Shown: positions 25,501-34,000 of the stretch, one piece after another
Layout: each line of letters starts with the position of its first letter
Position numbering within the stretch: position 1 is the first letter of the stretch
NCBI GenBank assembly: GCA_902728285.1
Contig: CACVBU010000492.1
Location: 1,554,787-1,618,786, forward strand
Length of the DNA: 64,000 nucleotides
Direction: 5' to 3'
Origin: Clytia hemisphaerica
Taxonomy: Eukaryota; Cnidaria; Hydrozoa; Leptothecata; Clytiidae
Program-made: the position numbers and the translations under genes
Notes under the pieces: generated by a model
Told to the model about the DNA's origin: nothing
Seen by the model: the letters and a program-made list of their open reading frames with translations, nothing else
The model's database searches: none

Positions 25501-27808
25501 AGATTACACCAAAGTCCATAAAAAAGTTTGCATGCATTATCATGACCAACCATGTTTTCTTCATGGCTTATAAGCAGGTCCTAGGTCCCCCCTAAGAATT
25601 TAGGTGCCCCCTAGGATTTAGGTGGCCCCTATAGACGATATCGGCTTTACCGAATTCTCCCCGAATGATTACCCATGATGCATTGTGCAAAAAAATTCAC
25701 GGACGATATTGATGACGATACCAATGCATCATGGGTAATCATTCGGGGAGAATTCGGAAAGCCGATATCGTCTATTGGAAAAATATTCTAGGTGGCCCCT
25801 AAAAGTTCAAAAATCGAAAAAACCTAAAAATTGAAATCGTAGATATACTTTTAGAAAAACTTTCTTTTTTGTCAAGTGTAATTAAATACAACAGTTTTAA
25901 AAATAGCTACTTAAAGGCAAACAAAAGAAAATAAAGTTTATCACTAAAGTTTTTTTATGGAAATTAGGTGGAAATTATGAAAAATTAGGTCCCCCCTAGC
26001 TCAGTAGGTGGCCCCTGGCTAAAGACTATTTGTAGGTACCAGTTGCCCTGAGACCTTTTAACCCCCCCCTGCGAGCAGGGGGGGGGGGTGAAGCCATGTT
26101 CTTGGAAAATGAACTTGCCTCTGTTTTCTTCTTTTTCACGTTTTCATGTAACAGAAAGCCCTATCTTCACTAGCAACTGGAGGACTCTCCTATTTTTGCT
26201 TTAGAATTGCTCAACGCCGTGTAGATTGGCCCTTACGGTTTTAGCGAAGTGAGCGCAAGCAAGCGCACTGCATTCTCTTAAAGAGAATGCAAATCGCTCT
26301 AGGGAGACCAGGCTGTAAACCAGAACATAAAATATCAAAAACAAGACTGTGAAATAGTTTACAGCCTGGATATCCAGGCTACATAAATATACCAAATGCA
26401 AAAATCGATGAAAGTAATTTTACTTCTCTATTACAGATATTGATATTTTCCAGCCACATTGATTTTTGTGCTTCGTTTCGCACGGTTTTAAAACAAGTGG
26501 TTTTGACTTATGACTTTCACATTTGTTTGTCCCCAGACAAACGGCTCGTTGTTTTGTCAGCGCAGCCCTTGTATATCAAAATACGGCCCATCTATTTTTT
26601 ATTGCGGTATCTCTGTTTTTATGATTAGGGAGATAATAACATATTCCTACAAACGTAACGGAAGGGTATTGGATATCATCTCTGTTATATTTTATGCGTT
26701 TGAATTAAGATGTCAGGTGTAGCGAAGGATGGAATACAAAATGTTACAGGTTTGAAAATCGATATTCTGTTGAAATTTCTTAGCGTCATAGGCTCTGACC
26801 CCCCCCCACCCCCTCGCGTCACAATGACGTTAGTTGCAGGAAACATCGATATGTGAGTGACCCCTTAAAGCTTTAGTACTAGCCTGCCTATATGCTTAAA
26901 ATAACTAGGTTTGGGGTGTTTATAGAATCCCTTTCACTTTTTAACCACAAGAATCGTTTGTGCGTAACCCCTATTAAATTTGATCAATCTATACTTACTG
27001 GCTCTTTTATAAAAAAAGTGTATTCATCATTCTTCAACTGATGAATAATGCGTAAGCAAGAAACTTAAAGTATTGAGAAGAGCCATGCCATGGAGCATGG
27101 CTCCGAATGGGGTTCTAGGTCCCCCCAACAAATTTAGGTCCCCCCTACGATTTAGGTCCCCCCACTTTTCAGTAAGGTTCAGGTCTCAGTTGAAATATAA
27201 AGGTTCAGGTCCCTGCAAAAATTGCTTTCAAGGTTCAGGTCCCAGCAAAAAAAGCTACTGTCATTTCTGGTAGTATTATTACTAGTTTTTTTACGTATCA
27301 ACATGGGATGTCAATCAACTGAGGAAAAGAAGAAAGAATTCATGTACATCATAAAAATGCGGGGTTAAAAAAAATTGGGGGTCCAAATTGAAAATTTAAA
27401 TAAATGTTGCCCACCATGGTTGGGCAACGAGAAAATTTTGGAATTTTAAGGGTGGAAATCTGCCATTTTAGCCTACATTTTGATAGAATGTAAGAGATAA
27501 TAAATTCAATAGAAAAATCCTTAACTTATTAACCAAAACAATAGTGAGGGGGTATTTTACAGTTTCCTAATTAGCCCCCCAGAACTTAAGTGTAGCCCTT
27601 CAGCTCCCCCCACTTTTTTAGGTCCCCCCTGAGTTTAAAAAATGAGACAGCTCCCACCCACTTTTAAGCCAATTTGAGATTTACACCCCCCCCCCCCCAA
27701 ATAAGTGGGGGGGGGCGGAGCCATGTGGAGGATCATAAAAAATTCTTACGTTTTATCAAGATCAATTGGTAGAGTAGGGTCGTCATCCATCATCATTGAA
27801 TCCATCAT
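1..27808 (-). CDS. CDK5RAP2: CDK5RAP2/myomegalin/centrosomin-like centrosomal scaffold, 41 exons, 3' end outside window
   Basis: Centrosome or MTOC scaffold that recruits gamma-tubulin ring complexes. I joined 41 exons by hand; every junction has GT-AG signals and keeps one open frame (about 4,040 nt, 1,346 codons) to the left edge. Recognition rests on the CM1 domain (residues about 69-140). The core LKKECFGLKMRIYYMEEQL, then NIELKV and the LL-x-QAS run, match the vertebrate and insect family closely. The rest is almost all charged heptad coiled coil, as in the family. The C-terminal CM2 region would lie left of base 1. I cannot tell CDK5RAP2 from PDE4DIP; an invertebrate would have a single ancestor of both. 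Exons are listed in the block entries. The name is firm; individual short exons could be off by a few bases. Confidence 0.88.
4749..5308. repeat. Tandem repeat, about 3.6 copies of a ~156-bp unit, in intron 28
   Basis: The phrase AAGGAACAAGTGTGC recurs at 4765, 4923, 5079 and 5234, with near-identical sequence between (CCAAATTTCAGCCAAAT, CTGCCCCAAAGTTTTAGCC). A short inverted repeat flanks the array: CTCAACTTCAGT at about 4704 and its complement at about 5342-5356. The array therefore probably forms the body of a small DNA transposon. CACAGACAGACA-type sequence lies beside the right end. No coding function is seen. Confidence 0.75.
5364..12876 (-). CDS. CDK5RAP2: Centrosomin-like gene exons 8-28: first coiled-coil block
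   Basis: Exons: 12829-12876, 12697-12726, 12489-12514, 12285-12336, 12140-12187, 10118-10165, 9642-9704, 9406-9501, 9038-9079, 8745-8819, 8540-8575, 8065-8127, 7825-7917, 7670-7711, 7345-7494, 7059-7154, 6680-6775, 6415-6552, 6009-6092, 5735-5830, 5364-5414. All encode charged, heptad-like coiled coil. Apart from the 12489/12285 pair, each is a multiple of three in phase 0, so exons can be skipped or duplicated without a frameshift. A K-E-K-D type motif recurs near the middle of many exons (for example LEEKDKEV, MDEKDKTI, LNEKEEEI). Introns hold repeat elements at 10270-11979. Confidence 0.82.
10270..11979. mobile_element. DNA-transposon-like element with internal duplication, in intron 12
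   Basis: The ends are TGGACCTACC (10270-10279) and its reverse complement GGTAGGTCCA (11970-11979). Inside, a segment starting TATGGACCTACCTGG occurs at about 10268 and again at about 11354, and a second segment (GGGCTCCGTCACATT and following sequence) occurs at about 10725 and 11062. The layout is A-B-B-A in direct orientation, with near-perfect identity between copies, so the duplication is recent. No long open frame is present. The transposon superfamily is not determined. Confidence 0.6.
12988..13275. repeat. C-rich dispersed repeat, copy 1
   Basis: Runs of C are separated by GTTTATT or GCTTGTTAATTTTTCGAA, with a core GCCTGATTATAGCCTATTT. The same core occurs at about 16990-17095 and, reversed, at 62597-62705, so this is a dispersed family. 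It lies in intron 7 of the centrosomin-like gene. No coding capacity. Confidence 0.55.
13652..15440 (-). CDS. CDK5RAP2: Centrosomin-like gene exons 3-7: CM1 gamma-tubulin-complex-binding domain
   Basis: Exons: 15331-15440, 14540-14650, 14244-14320, 13925-13973, 13652-13726. Exon 3 supplies a basic linker ending LSRGGTLREQEN. Exon 4 (37 residues) holds the heart of CM1. Exon 5 begins NIELKV and exon 6 continues SQALGQLSVEKEQD. The Phe in KKECF (residue 91) aligns with the human CDK5RAP2 phenylalanine (F75) known to be needed for gamma-tubulin complex binding; it is kept here. The order and spacing of LKKE-x-F-x-LK, RIYYMEE and NIELKV are diagnostic of the Cnn_1N family. A Cys replaces the more usual Asn before that Phe. 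Confidence 0.92.
16041..27808 (-). CDS. CDK5RAP2: Centrosomin-like gene exons 1-2: start codon, acidic N-terminus and SxIP motif
   Basis: Exon 1 is 27750-27808 and exon 2 is 16041-16114. Exon 1 starts at the ATG at 27808, has an in-frame TAA nine bases upstream, encodes a Met/Asp-rich start (MMDSMMMDDDP), and ends at a good GTAAGA donor. Its phase fits exon 2, which encodes FLDQSEKDKTLTPSRIPKP. Residues 39-42, SRIP, in a Ser/Thr/Pro and Lys/Arg-rich setting, fit the S-x-I-P motif bound by EB1 at microtubule plus ends. The 11.6-kb intron is the weak point: exon 1 rests on phase, an open frame and position beside a divergent promoter. Transcription could instead start close to exon 2, where other in-frame ATGs exist. 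Confidence 0.6.
16203..16580. other. GC-richer island in intron 1, unidentified
   Basis: This stretch (AGCCTCGGGCGAGGCAAG, CCCGTCGGGGAG and following) is clearly richer in G+C than its surroundings and has short internal complementarity. It may be a 3' or terminal fragment of a retroelement. No open frame or terminal repeat could be established. Confidence 0.3.
16790..18080. mobile_element. TIR element with nested GTTACTACC palindromes
   Basis: The ends are AGGGGGGGTCATGC and the perfect complement GCATGACCCCCCCT. The flanks share CTCTT, a possible target duplication. Just inside both ends are short palindromes built from CAGTTACTACC and GGTAGTAACTG, three copies in all, giving cruciform-like termini. 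A copy of the C-rich repeat core lies at about 16990-17095. The element includes GTTGCTATGGTAAC, which matches the RFX X-box consensus. No transposase was seen, so it is non-autonomous. Confidence 0.65.
18380..18510. repeat. Foldback (hairpin) repeat
   Basis: TAAGGCAGAGATCACAGTCC at the left is answered by GAACTGTGATCTATGCCTTA at the right, with further inner complementarity around ATAAGATGGCG and CGCCATCTTA. The result is an imperfect 131-bp hairpin, probably a miniature transposon. A precursor-microRNA reading was considered but not supported. Confidence 0.6.
18511..22587. other. Intron 1 stretch without recognisable genes apart from one pseudogene fragment
   Basis: AT-rich intronic DNA. 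Only short open frames are present. Minor inverted repeats were seen at about 20782-20870 (ACAGTGTAC and GTACACTGT) and 21831-21923 (GTGCAAAAAACTAAACATAG and its near complement). Apart from the fragment at 19978-20238, nothing coding could be supported. Confidence 0.5.
19978..20238 (-). pseudogene. Fragment of a transposon-like open reading frame
   Basis: The minus strand reads a coherent, charged protein (for example LPFRIIEDLTKSERKTIKEW, then KFKVRGSPRKKLYLKKI). It is interrupted by one in-frame TGA after RNRPIKV and ends at a TGA at 19978. Codon use looks protein-like, but no splice sites join it to a gene. The basic C-terminus resembles transposon-encoded proteins in general. I do not recognise the family. 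Confidence 0.35.
23310..24406. mobile_element. hAT-like non-autonomous element inserted in the Mutator-like element
   Basis: The ends are CAGGGCTCGAAATAACG and the complement CGTTATTTCGAGCCCTG, a typical hAT terminus. Subterminal words TCGGACATGTCCGACCC are repeated several times at both ends, as binding sites for a transposase would be. T-rich sequence flanks both sides; the exact target duplication is ambiguous. A further hairpin element sits inside at 23609-23868. Confidence 0.72.
23609..23868. mobile_element. Miniature inverted-repeat element nested in the hAT-like element
   Basis: TACTACCTTAAAGGAAGAAA at the left and TTTCTTCTTTTAAGGTAGTA at the right form terminal inverted repeats beginning with TA. 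The body repeats AATTTAATTTGGCGG-like words four times. This is the third level of insertion here (hairpin in hAT-like in Mutator-like). A separate palindrome of GTGATTTGGGATTAATAA follows at about 23885. Confidence 0.6.
25208..26864. mobile_element. PIF/Harbinger-like non-autonomous element with TTA duplication
   Basis: The ends are GGGGTCACTCACATAT and a matching complement; similarity continues inward through CCTGCAACTAACGTCATTGT for about 50 bp. TTA flanks both sides, the usual Harbinger target duplication. The interior carries other insertions: a poly-G-ended repeat (about 25563-26099), a TA-flanked hairpin (25632-25774), and two foldbacks built from GCCTGGATATCCA. No transposase frame is seen. 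Confidence 0.65.
25632..25774. mobile_element. TA-flanked hairpin MITE
   Basis: About 55 bp at each end are complementary (TAGACGATATCGGCTTTACC at the left, GCCGATATCGTCTA at the right; inner arms CCCGAATGATTACCCATGAT and complement). The loop is about 35 bp. This is a classic miniature element with TA ends, inserted in a larger repeat. Confidence 0.7.
27095..27726. repeat. TTAGGTCCCCCC-rich repeat with ATGGCTCCG inverted ends, second family copy
   Basis: CATGGCTCCG near 27096 and CGGAGCCATG near 27716 bracket a stretch rich in AGGTCCCCCC and TTTAGGTCCCCCC. A related stretch at about 25563-26099 has CATGGCTT and AAGCCATG ends and the same internal words. They look like two members of one non-coding element family close to the 5' exon of the centrosomin-like gene. 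Confidence 0.5.
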
Positions 27809-28094
27809 TGTGTATTAGGCATGTGAAATAAAAACTAGTTCACTCAAAAATTATTCATATTTGTCAACGAATCAACCTGTCAACTGTCCATTTTTTGTTT
27901 TCAAATTTTTTGCCGCTTTTCAAAAAAATCAAAACACTCTTTGACCTATGTCTAACTCTATCTCTGTATGTCGTGCGCGGCGAAATAAATTTATTTACAT
28001 TTTAGAGAGAAATTATTCACGCTTCTTACGTACAGTTTAAATAGTATATGATTTAGGTAATCACATGTCATGGAAATTACGAAAACAAAAAAAC
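27809..28094. promoter_or_regulatory. Divergent promoter between the centrosomin-like gene and LRRC72
   Basis: The start codons of the two genes are 286 bp apart and point away from each other, so both promoters and 5' untranslated regions must share this stretch. No TATA box is obvious. A GC-rich patch, GTCGTGCGCGGCGAAAT, near 27970, resembles an E2F-type site on the reverse strand. No RFX X-box was found here, although both genes could belong to a centrosome or cilium programme. Confidence 0.5.
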
Positions 28095-31000
28095 ATGGCT
28101 GGTCTCGGCGATGGTACAGATTTTCCTAGGTTTTTGAGGTATTTTATTCTCTAATTTGTTATTGTCTATTTTTGAACGATAACAGAATGACATTATGCTG
28201 GGATAAAATCAAGAATGAAGAAAAAAAGATTGTAACTGATAAAGATGTGGATGAGATCTTTCTTACAGAAAGGTAACTTGACTGTTGTCTACACACTAGC
28301 TAGTTAATTTTTTTTTGAATTTACAATTTTAAGATTAGTACCGTCAACTGCTCTAACTTGGGACGGATAGTCGAAACATGGGATTGTTGATATATGGACT
28401 GTATTTTTACTTACTGTTAAATCACTTTGAAAATAAATTTGTTTTGATACTTTCATCACCAACCAGTATGGATTTCGTGTAACTAACGTCGCGGGAAGAT
28501 CCTCGGCGTACAACTGAAACGTTTTTGGCGCATTGGCGTAAGGGTACTCACAAAGATTGTTTGATTTTCAGTTGGCGTAAAGTAATAATTCCAGCTCGGC
28601 GTGAATGACTCCTAATCCATTGATTTTTAGCTTTCATTTGGCTAAATTTTCTTTCGCTCGCTTACGCTCGCTTCAATTTATTAATCATGTTGGCGCATGC
28701 GCCTCTTTTCCCTTCTTGCACCCTTATTGAAAAATTGAATGTTGGTACAAAAGAAATTTTTCTTGGCGTGAGGCTTGCTGTACGGGAAAATATCTTCGGC
28801 GCGAGATTTCGTGGAATCCATCTACTGCCAGACGATCTCAATCAAACAGAATCGACAATCGAACCAGTCGAACCAAATCGAACGCAATCGACCGATTGAA
28901 ATATGATTGTCGAGCGCAATCGAATCTCAATCGAATATTACCGCAATTTTCAGATTCGATTGATATTCGATTGCATTAAAGCCAGACGATCTCAATCGAA
29001 CGGAATTGACGATCGAACCAGTCGAACAACAATCGAACCAATCGAATATTACCCAGAATTTTGACGTTCGATTGAGATTCGATTGCGTTCGACAATCGAA
29101 TTTCAATCGGTCGATTGCGTTCGATTTGGTTCGACTGGTTCGATCGTCGATTCCGTTCGATTGAGATCGTCTGGATACTGGATCACCAAGTTTATCAACC
29201 ACACTTCTTCTGTCATTCATATGTATTATTTTCAAATTGTAAAATTGTTTGTTTTTTTTTGTTTTTTTTTTTGTTTTTTTTTGTTTTTTTTTTAATTATT
29301 ATGACTGAGGAATTAGCATCATTTTCTGTTTTTCTTTTCCCCGTGCGGCCGTCCCGTTGCGGGAGGCCAAACCGGGTTCTCGTCCAACTTCTGATTCTGT
29401 ATTAGACAGTCTTTTGTGTTTTTTTCTGTTTTTGTGTGATTTTTTCTATTTTTCTGTGAGATGTTGTTTGCTAAAATGTTTGTTTCACGTGTAGTGTATG
29501 TGGGATAGTTGGTACAGTGTGTCTTTTTGCCCTTTTGTACTGTATTTTGTTGTAGTGTCTGTTAATTGTTTGGAAGCTGCTGGTCGGTTCTGTTATGTTT
29601 TCTGAAGGCGACTGAGTGTGGGCCCTTAAACACGTGGAAAGTCACTATGCCAGTCACAAGTCTGGGACTTTGGGTTGTGTTTTGTGTTTGTATGTTTTTT
29701 TATGTATTTGCTTTTGTATTTGTCCCCATTTTGTATGTATTTTGATGAACTTGTGTAAATGATTGAACGGAAGTGTGTTTATCAAAAAAGTTTTTTGCAA
29801 TTCATTGTTTCTCCACTATTACTTTTCTTCTATCTTCATTTGGATTAGGTTTTTCTTTCACATACCACTATTTAAATTCCCTTTAACTTTTTTCTAAATT
29901 ACCGCCTTTCCCTTTTTCATTGTGAGAATGCCACATAAATTATTATTATTATTATTAACGAATATTTATTCAGGATGATTACTTTTCAGTTCTAAAAATG
30001 TACAATATTTACATAAATATATACAATAAAACTGTTTTCCGTTGCAGTCCTGATAAAATATAAAAACCCAAATCAAAAAATATAATTAATAAATTAGCTA
30101 AAATATTGAAAAAATCTAAAAGGCTAAAGGCACTGGAGAAAAAAGGAAAGAGAAAATTAAACGTAGGGCTAAATGCAAAGACCAGAAGTAAATCAAATAG
30201 TAATAAACTTCGAAGACTACGGGAAAGTAGTAATGGAGTTAGAAAAAAATTTGATCAGACTACACAGTGCCAGGGTAAAATAATTAATCTGAACCTAAAA
30301 ATTCTCTGTTTGATATACCTAAACTATTGACAATTTTTGCAGCACCAAAGTAAAAACTTGGCCTCGATGCTTGCAGTTTGATACTAGGTAGTTGTAATAA
30401 TTTGTTATTATTCCTTGTACCACGATCGTGTTTTATCACTTTAAAATAATTATCAAAAATATCATGTTGGTACATTTTCTTTACACAATTTTTCACCATT
30501 GTGCAAAGTTCTTTCTCCATCAAAGATTCAGTCTTTTTAACTGAAGGGATACCAATGATCTTAGCTGCACGATTTTCAAGAGAAGCAAGCTTTGATTTTT
30601 GCCCCTCATTGAAGGTGGTTTTGATCGAGCAACTATAAGTCAACAGTGGGACAATCATCAGTTCATAAATTGATTGTGCAGCACTGGCTGTCAAAAATTT
30701 TCGAACACCAAATAACAAACGTAATCGACCTGAGGCAGTTTTGTAGGATTTGTCAAAATTAGTGGAAAGGTTGAGGTGGTGATCGATGACATTTCCAAGA
30801 TAACAATATTGGGTCACGGAGTTAACGATGGTGTTGTTGTACTTTATCGTAACTGTTTTTCCATACCTTGCCATTCGTTGAGCAGTACCTAGCAACATTA
30901 CCTCAGTTTTACCTTTCTTGAAATTTAGTAAAAGTTCATTCTCCTCACAATATTTGACAATGGTTGATAAATCTTTATTGAGGGCAGTTTCGATTTCATT

Positions 31001-34000
31001 TGTTGTTTTGGCACCAAAGTAGATAACAGTGTCATCGGCATATTGGATGATTGAAGAGTGTTGGATAGAATCACAAAGGTCGTTAAAAAAGACAATGAAG
31101 AGGAGTGGCCCAAGAATTGACCCCTGTGGGACTCCTGATGTGATAGCCTCTTTTTCCAAAAAGATGCTATTGATTTCAACACATTGGGTACGATTGAATA
31201 GATAGTCGGTGATCCAGGCTAGTTCTGGCCAAGAAACACCATGTAATAAAAGTTTTTCAATGATCAAACTGTGCCCCATTGTATCAAAGGCTTTAGAAAG
31301 ATCTAAAAACAGACATCCAACAAGAAGTCCATCTTCAAAGCCTCTCCGCACAGAATCACACAGGAGGGTAGCAGCAAGTTTGGTGGATCGTCTTTTTCGA
31401 AAGCCAAACTGACAGTCTGAAAGAAGTTTATTGTCTTCCAAGAAAGAATATAACTGCTCATGTACTGTTCTTTCAAGCAGTTTTGACAAAATCGGTAATA
31501 TTGAAATAGGTCTATAGTTTTCGACAAGATCTACGTTTCCGGACTTGAAGACTGGGTTAACTTTTGCAGTTTTCCAAATGGTGGGCACTGTACTGGTCAT
31601 TAACGATAGGTTGATGATGTGAGATATCGGATCAGCAATCTTCTCAGCGCAGTCTTTTAACATATTCGGCGGGAGTGAATCCATACCAGTTGCTTTGTTA
31701 CGTTTTAATTTGTTTAAATGTTTTAAGATATAGCCAGGAGTGATGAACGAGAACTTGAAGATACTTCTAGTTCGCAAGGGACGTTTCCGGCCGTAGCCCC
31801 ACGTACAGTTTCTGAGTGGAAAGCTAATTGACTTCATCTTTTTCACGATTGTAGAAAAGTAGTTTGAAAATTTATTAGCACGGTCAGTGGGGAATGGTGC
31901 CAGATGAAGCAGAGTGTTTGGACTTTGCTGGAAAAATTGATTTAATTGTTTTCCAGAACTTTTTCGGGGATACACGGTCATGTTCATTCAAGGTATTTCG
32001 ATAATGAGCCGACTTTGCTCGACGAATAAGATTGATGCAGCGATTCTTTTGACGTTTGTATTCTGCCCAGTGAGCGTTTGATTTAGAGCCTCTTGCTTTA
32101 CGCTCGAGTTTGTCGCGAATGTTCATCTCTGATTTTATATTATCGTTTAACCATTCACATGGTTTTCCTTTGATACGTTTTTCGACGAGAGGTGCATGTC
32201 GGTCGAAAGTACATTTCAGTTCAGATCATAAATATTCAGCAGCTTTGTTCGAATCAGAGACGTTACTGTAGATTGGCAACCAGTCGATTGATTGAACGTC
32301 ATTGCGTAGATTAACTGGATTATATGCTCTGTAGTCTCTGCATTTGATAGTGCGGTAACTGTATTTAAAAGAATTGATCTTACGACAACAATAAACGAAA
32401 TCATGATCACTGAGAGATGTAGCAACAACACATGAAGTTGTGAATGACGATGGTTTTGTAACAAAAATATGATCGATTAAAGTTGCTGTGTCTTTTGTGA
32501 TACGGGTTGGTGTTGAGATAATTTGTTTGAAACCATGCAAAGACATAATGTTTTTAAAATCGAAGTGTGAACGAGAGTCATTATCATTATCATAATTGAC
32601 ATTGAAATCGCCCATCAAAATAATTTCTTTGTTCTCTTTTGAAACGAGCTCGATGTTTTCATTTAAACGGTCATTAAAGTCATCACAGAGATATTTTGAA
32701 TCATCAGGCGGTCGATAGAAAAAACCAACAATAAAGGATTTTGTTTTTTTGACAAAAATTTCGATGTAGATATTTTCTATAGAAGCACTATGTAAGTCTT
32801 TGCGTTCTTTATAGATGATGATGCCGTTTTTGATGTAAATTGCGACACCCCCTCCTTTATTTTTCCGATTGAAAATGTGTAGCCTTCGATTTCAAACTGG
32901 CTCATATTACCACTGTCGTTCAAATGGGTCTCTGATAAACCAATAATATCTAGCTCCCTATTTAACTCGAGAAAAGTTTGAAAAGAGTCAAACTTTCTAG
33001 GTGACTCTGGGTCCTTAGGGTCAAGGTGTGCTTCCAAGCCTCTGATATTCTGGTGTCCCATTTTCAATCCTTTTCCTACTAGCCTTCTCTTGAATTGCTC
33101 TCCTGTTAAACTAGCAGTCTTTGATTGAGGTCCAGGGCAAGTTTCAACATCTCCAGCGATCAAAAGTAGTAAATACAAAGCAAGTTTTGGTTTCAAACAA
33201 ATCTCTTTGCCATTTTGAAATAAAAACAAAGTCTCGTAAACATAAGTAACACCACTCTCTTTAACAATTCCATGAGAGTAATCATAACAAACTGAATCAC
33301 AATCAACAAAAGGTTTCTTGATGTTAAAAGTTATGAAAATTGATAGCACGAGCATGACCGCTCTCAACGCCGCCATTTTCAAAAAGATAATAATTTACGG
33401 GGCTCCCCCAGGGGCTGGCGTGACGCGTGAATGACCCTTTTTTCTGTCGTGAATACGTGAATTGGACTTTTTCAACGCGTGAATACGTGAATTGAGATAT
33501 CCGCGTGAACGTGAAAATAAGATTTTACCAGCGTGAATTCGTGAATCGAGATTTTGAGCGTGAACGTGAAAAGCAAATTAATGTCTAAAACAAAACTGAA
33601 AAACCTAAATATGTAAAATTTTCTTGCTCGCTTCGCTCGCATAATCCTTGATATCATATTGACCTATTGCCATTGTAAAGTTATTCAGAATAATCAAAAA
33701 TTGAAACAGAAACAAATATTTTTTCCTTATTTTTCTAAGGGCGCATTTTGTGATGCAAATATTGCATCCAGCGAAAGTGTTTTGAGTCAAAACAAAAAAG
33801 TCTAAATGAGAAAATTTTCTTCGTCGGCGCTAATGATGGTCGTCTTTCTGTAATCGCTTATATTGTTACTAAATGCAGTATACACAAAAAGATACCGCAT
33901 GAACTTGGAGACAATGAAGGGTATTTGATTCTTCGATAATTTACAAAAGTAGGTAGATAGTTCTAAAAAAATTTATATGATTGCATCATCGAACATTCAG

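Larger units (their letters stand above)
29938..33395 (-). mobile_element. CR1-type LINE, nearly full-length but decayed
   Basis: On the minus strand the order is: hydrophobic N-terminus with a 2A-like motif, APE endonuclease, reverse transcriptase, a short 3' untranslated region ending CCTGAATAAATATTCG, and a (TAA)n tail at 29938-29957. The coding region is broken by at least two frameshifts (near 32860 and 31900) and one in-frame TGA (32226-32228), so it is inactive. The assignment to the CR1/Jockey group rests on domain order, the YADD box and the tail. It lies antisense in LRRC72 intron 2 and directly abuts the element at 33399-34768. Confidence 0.85.
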
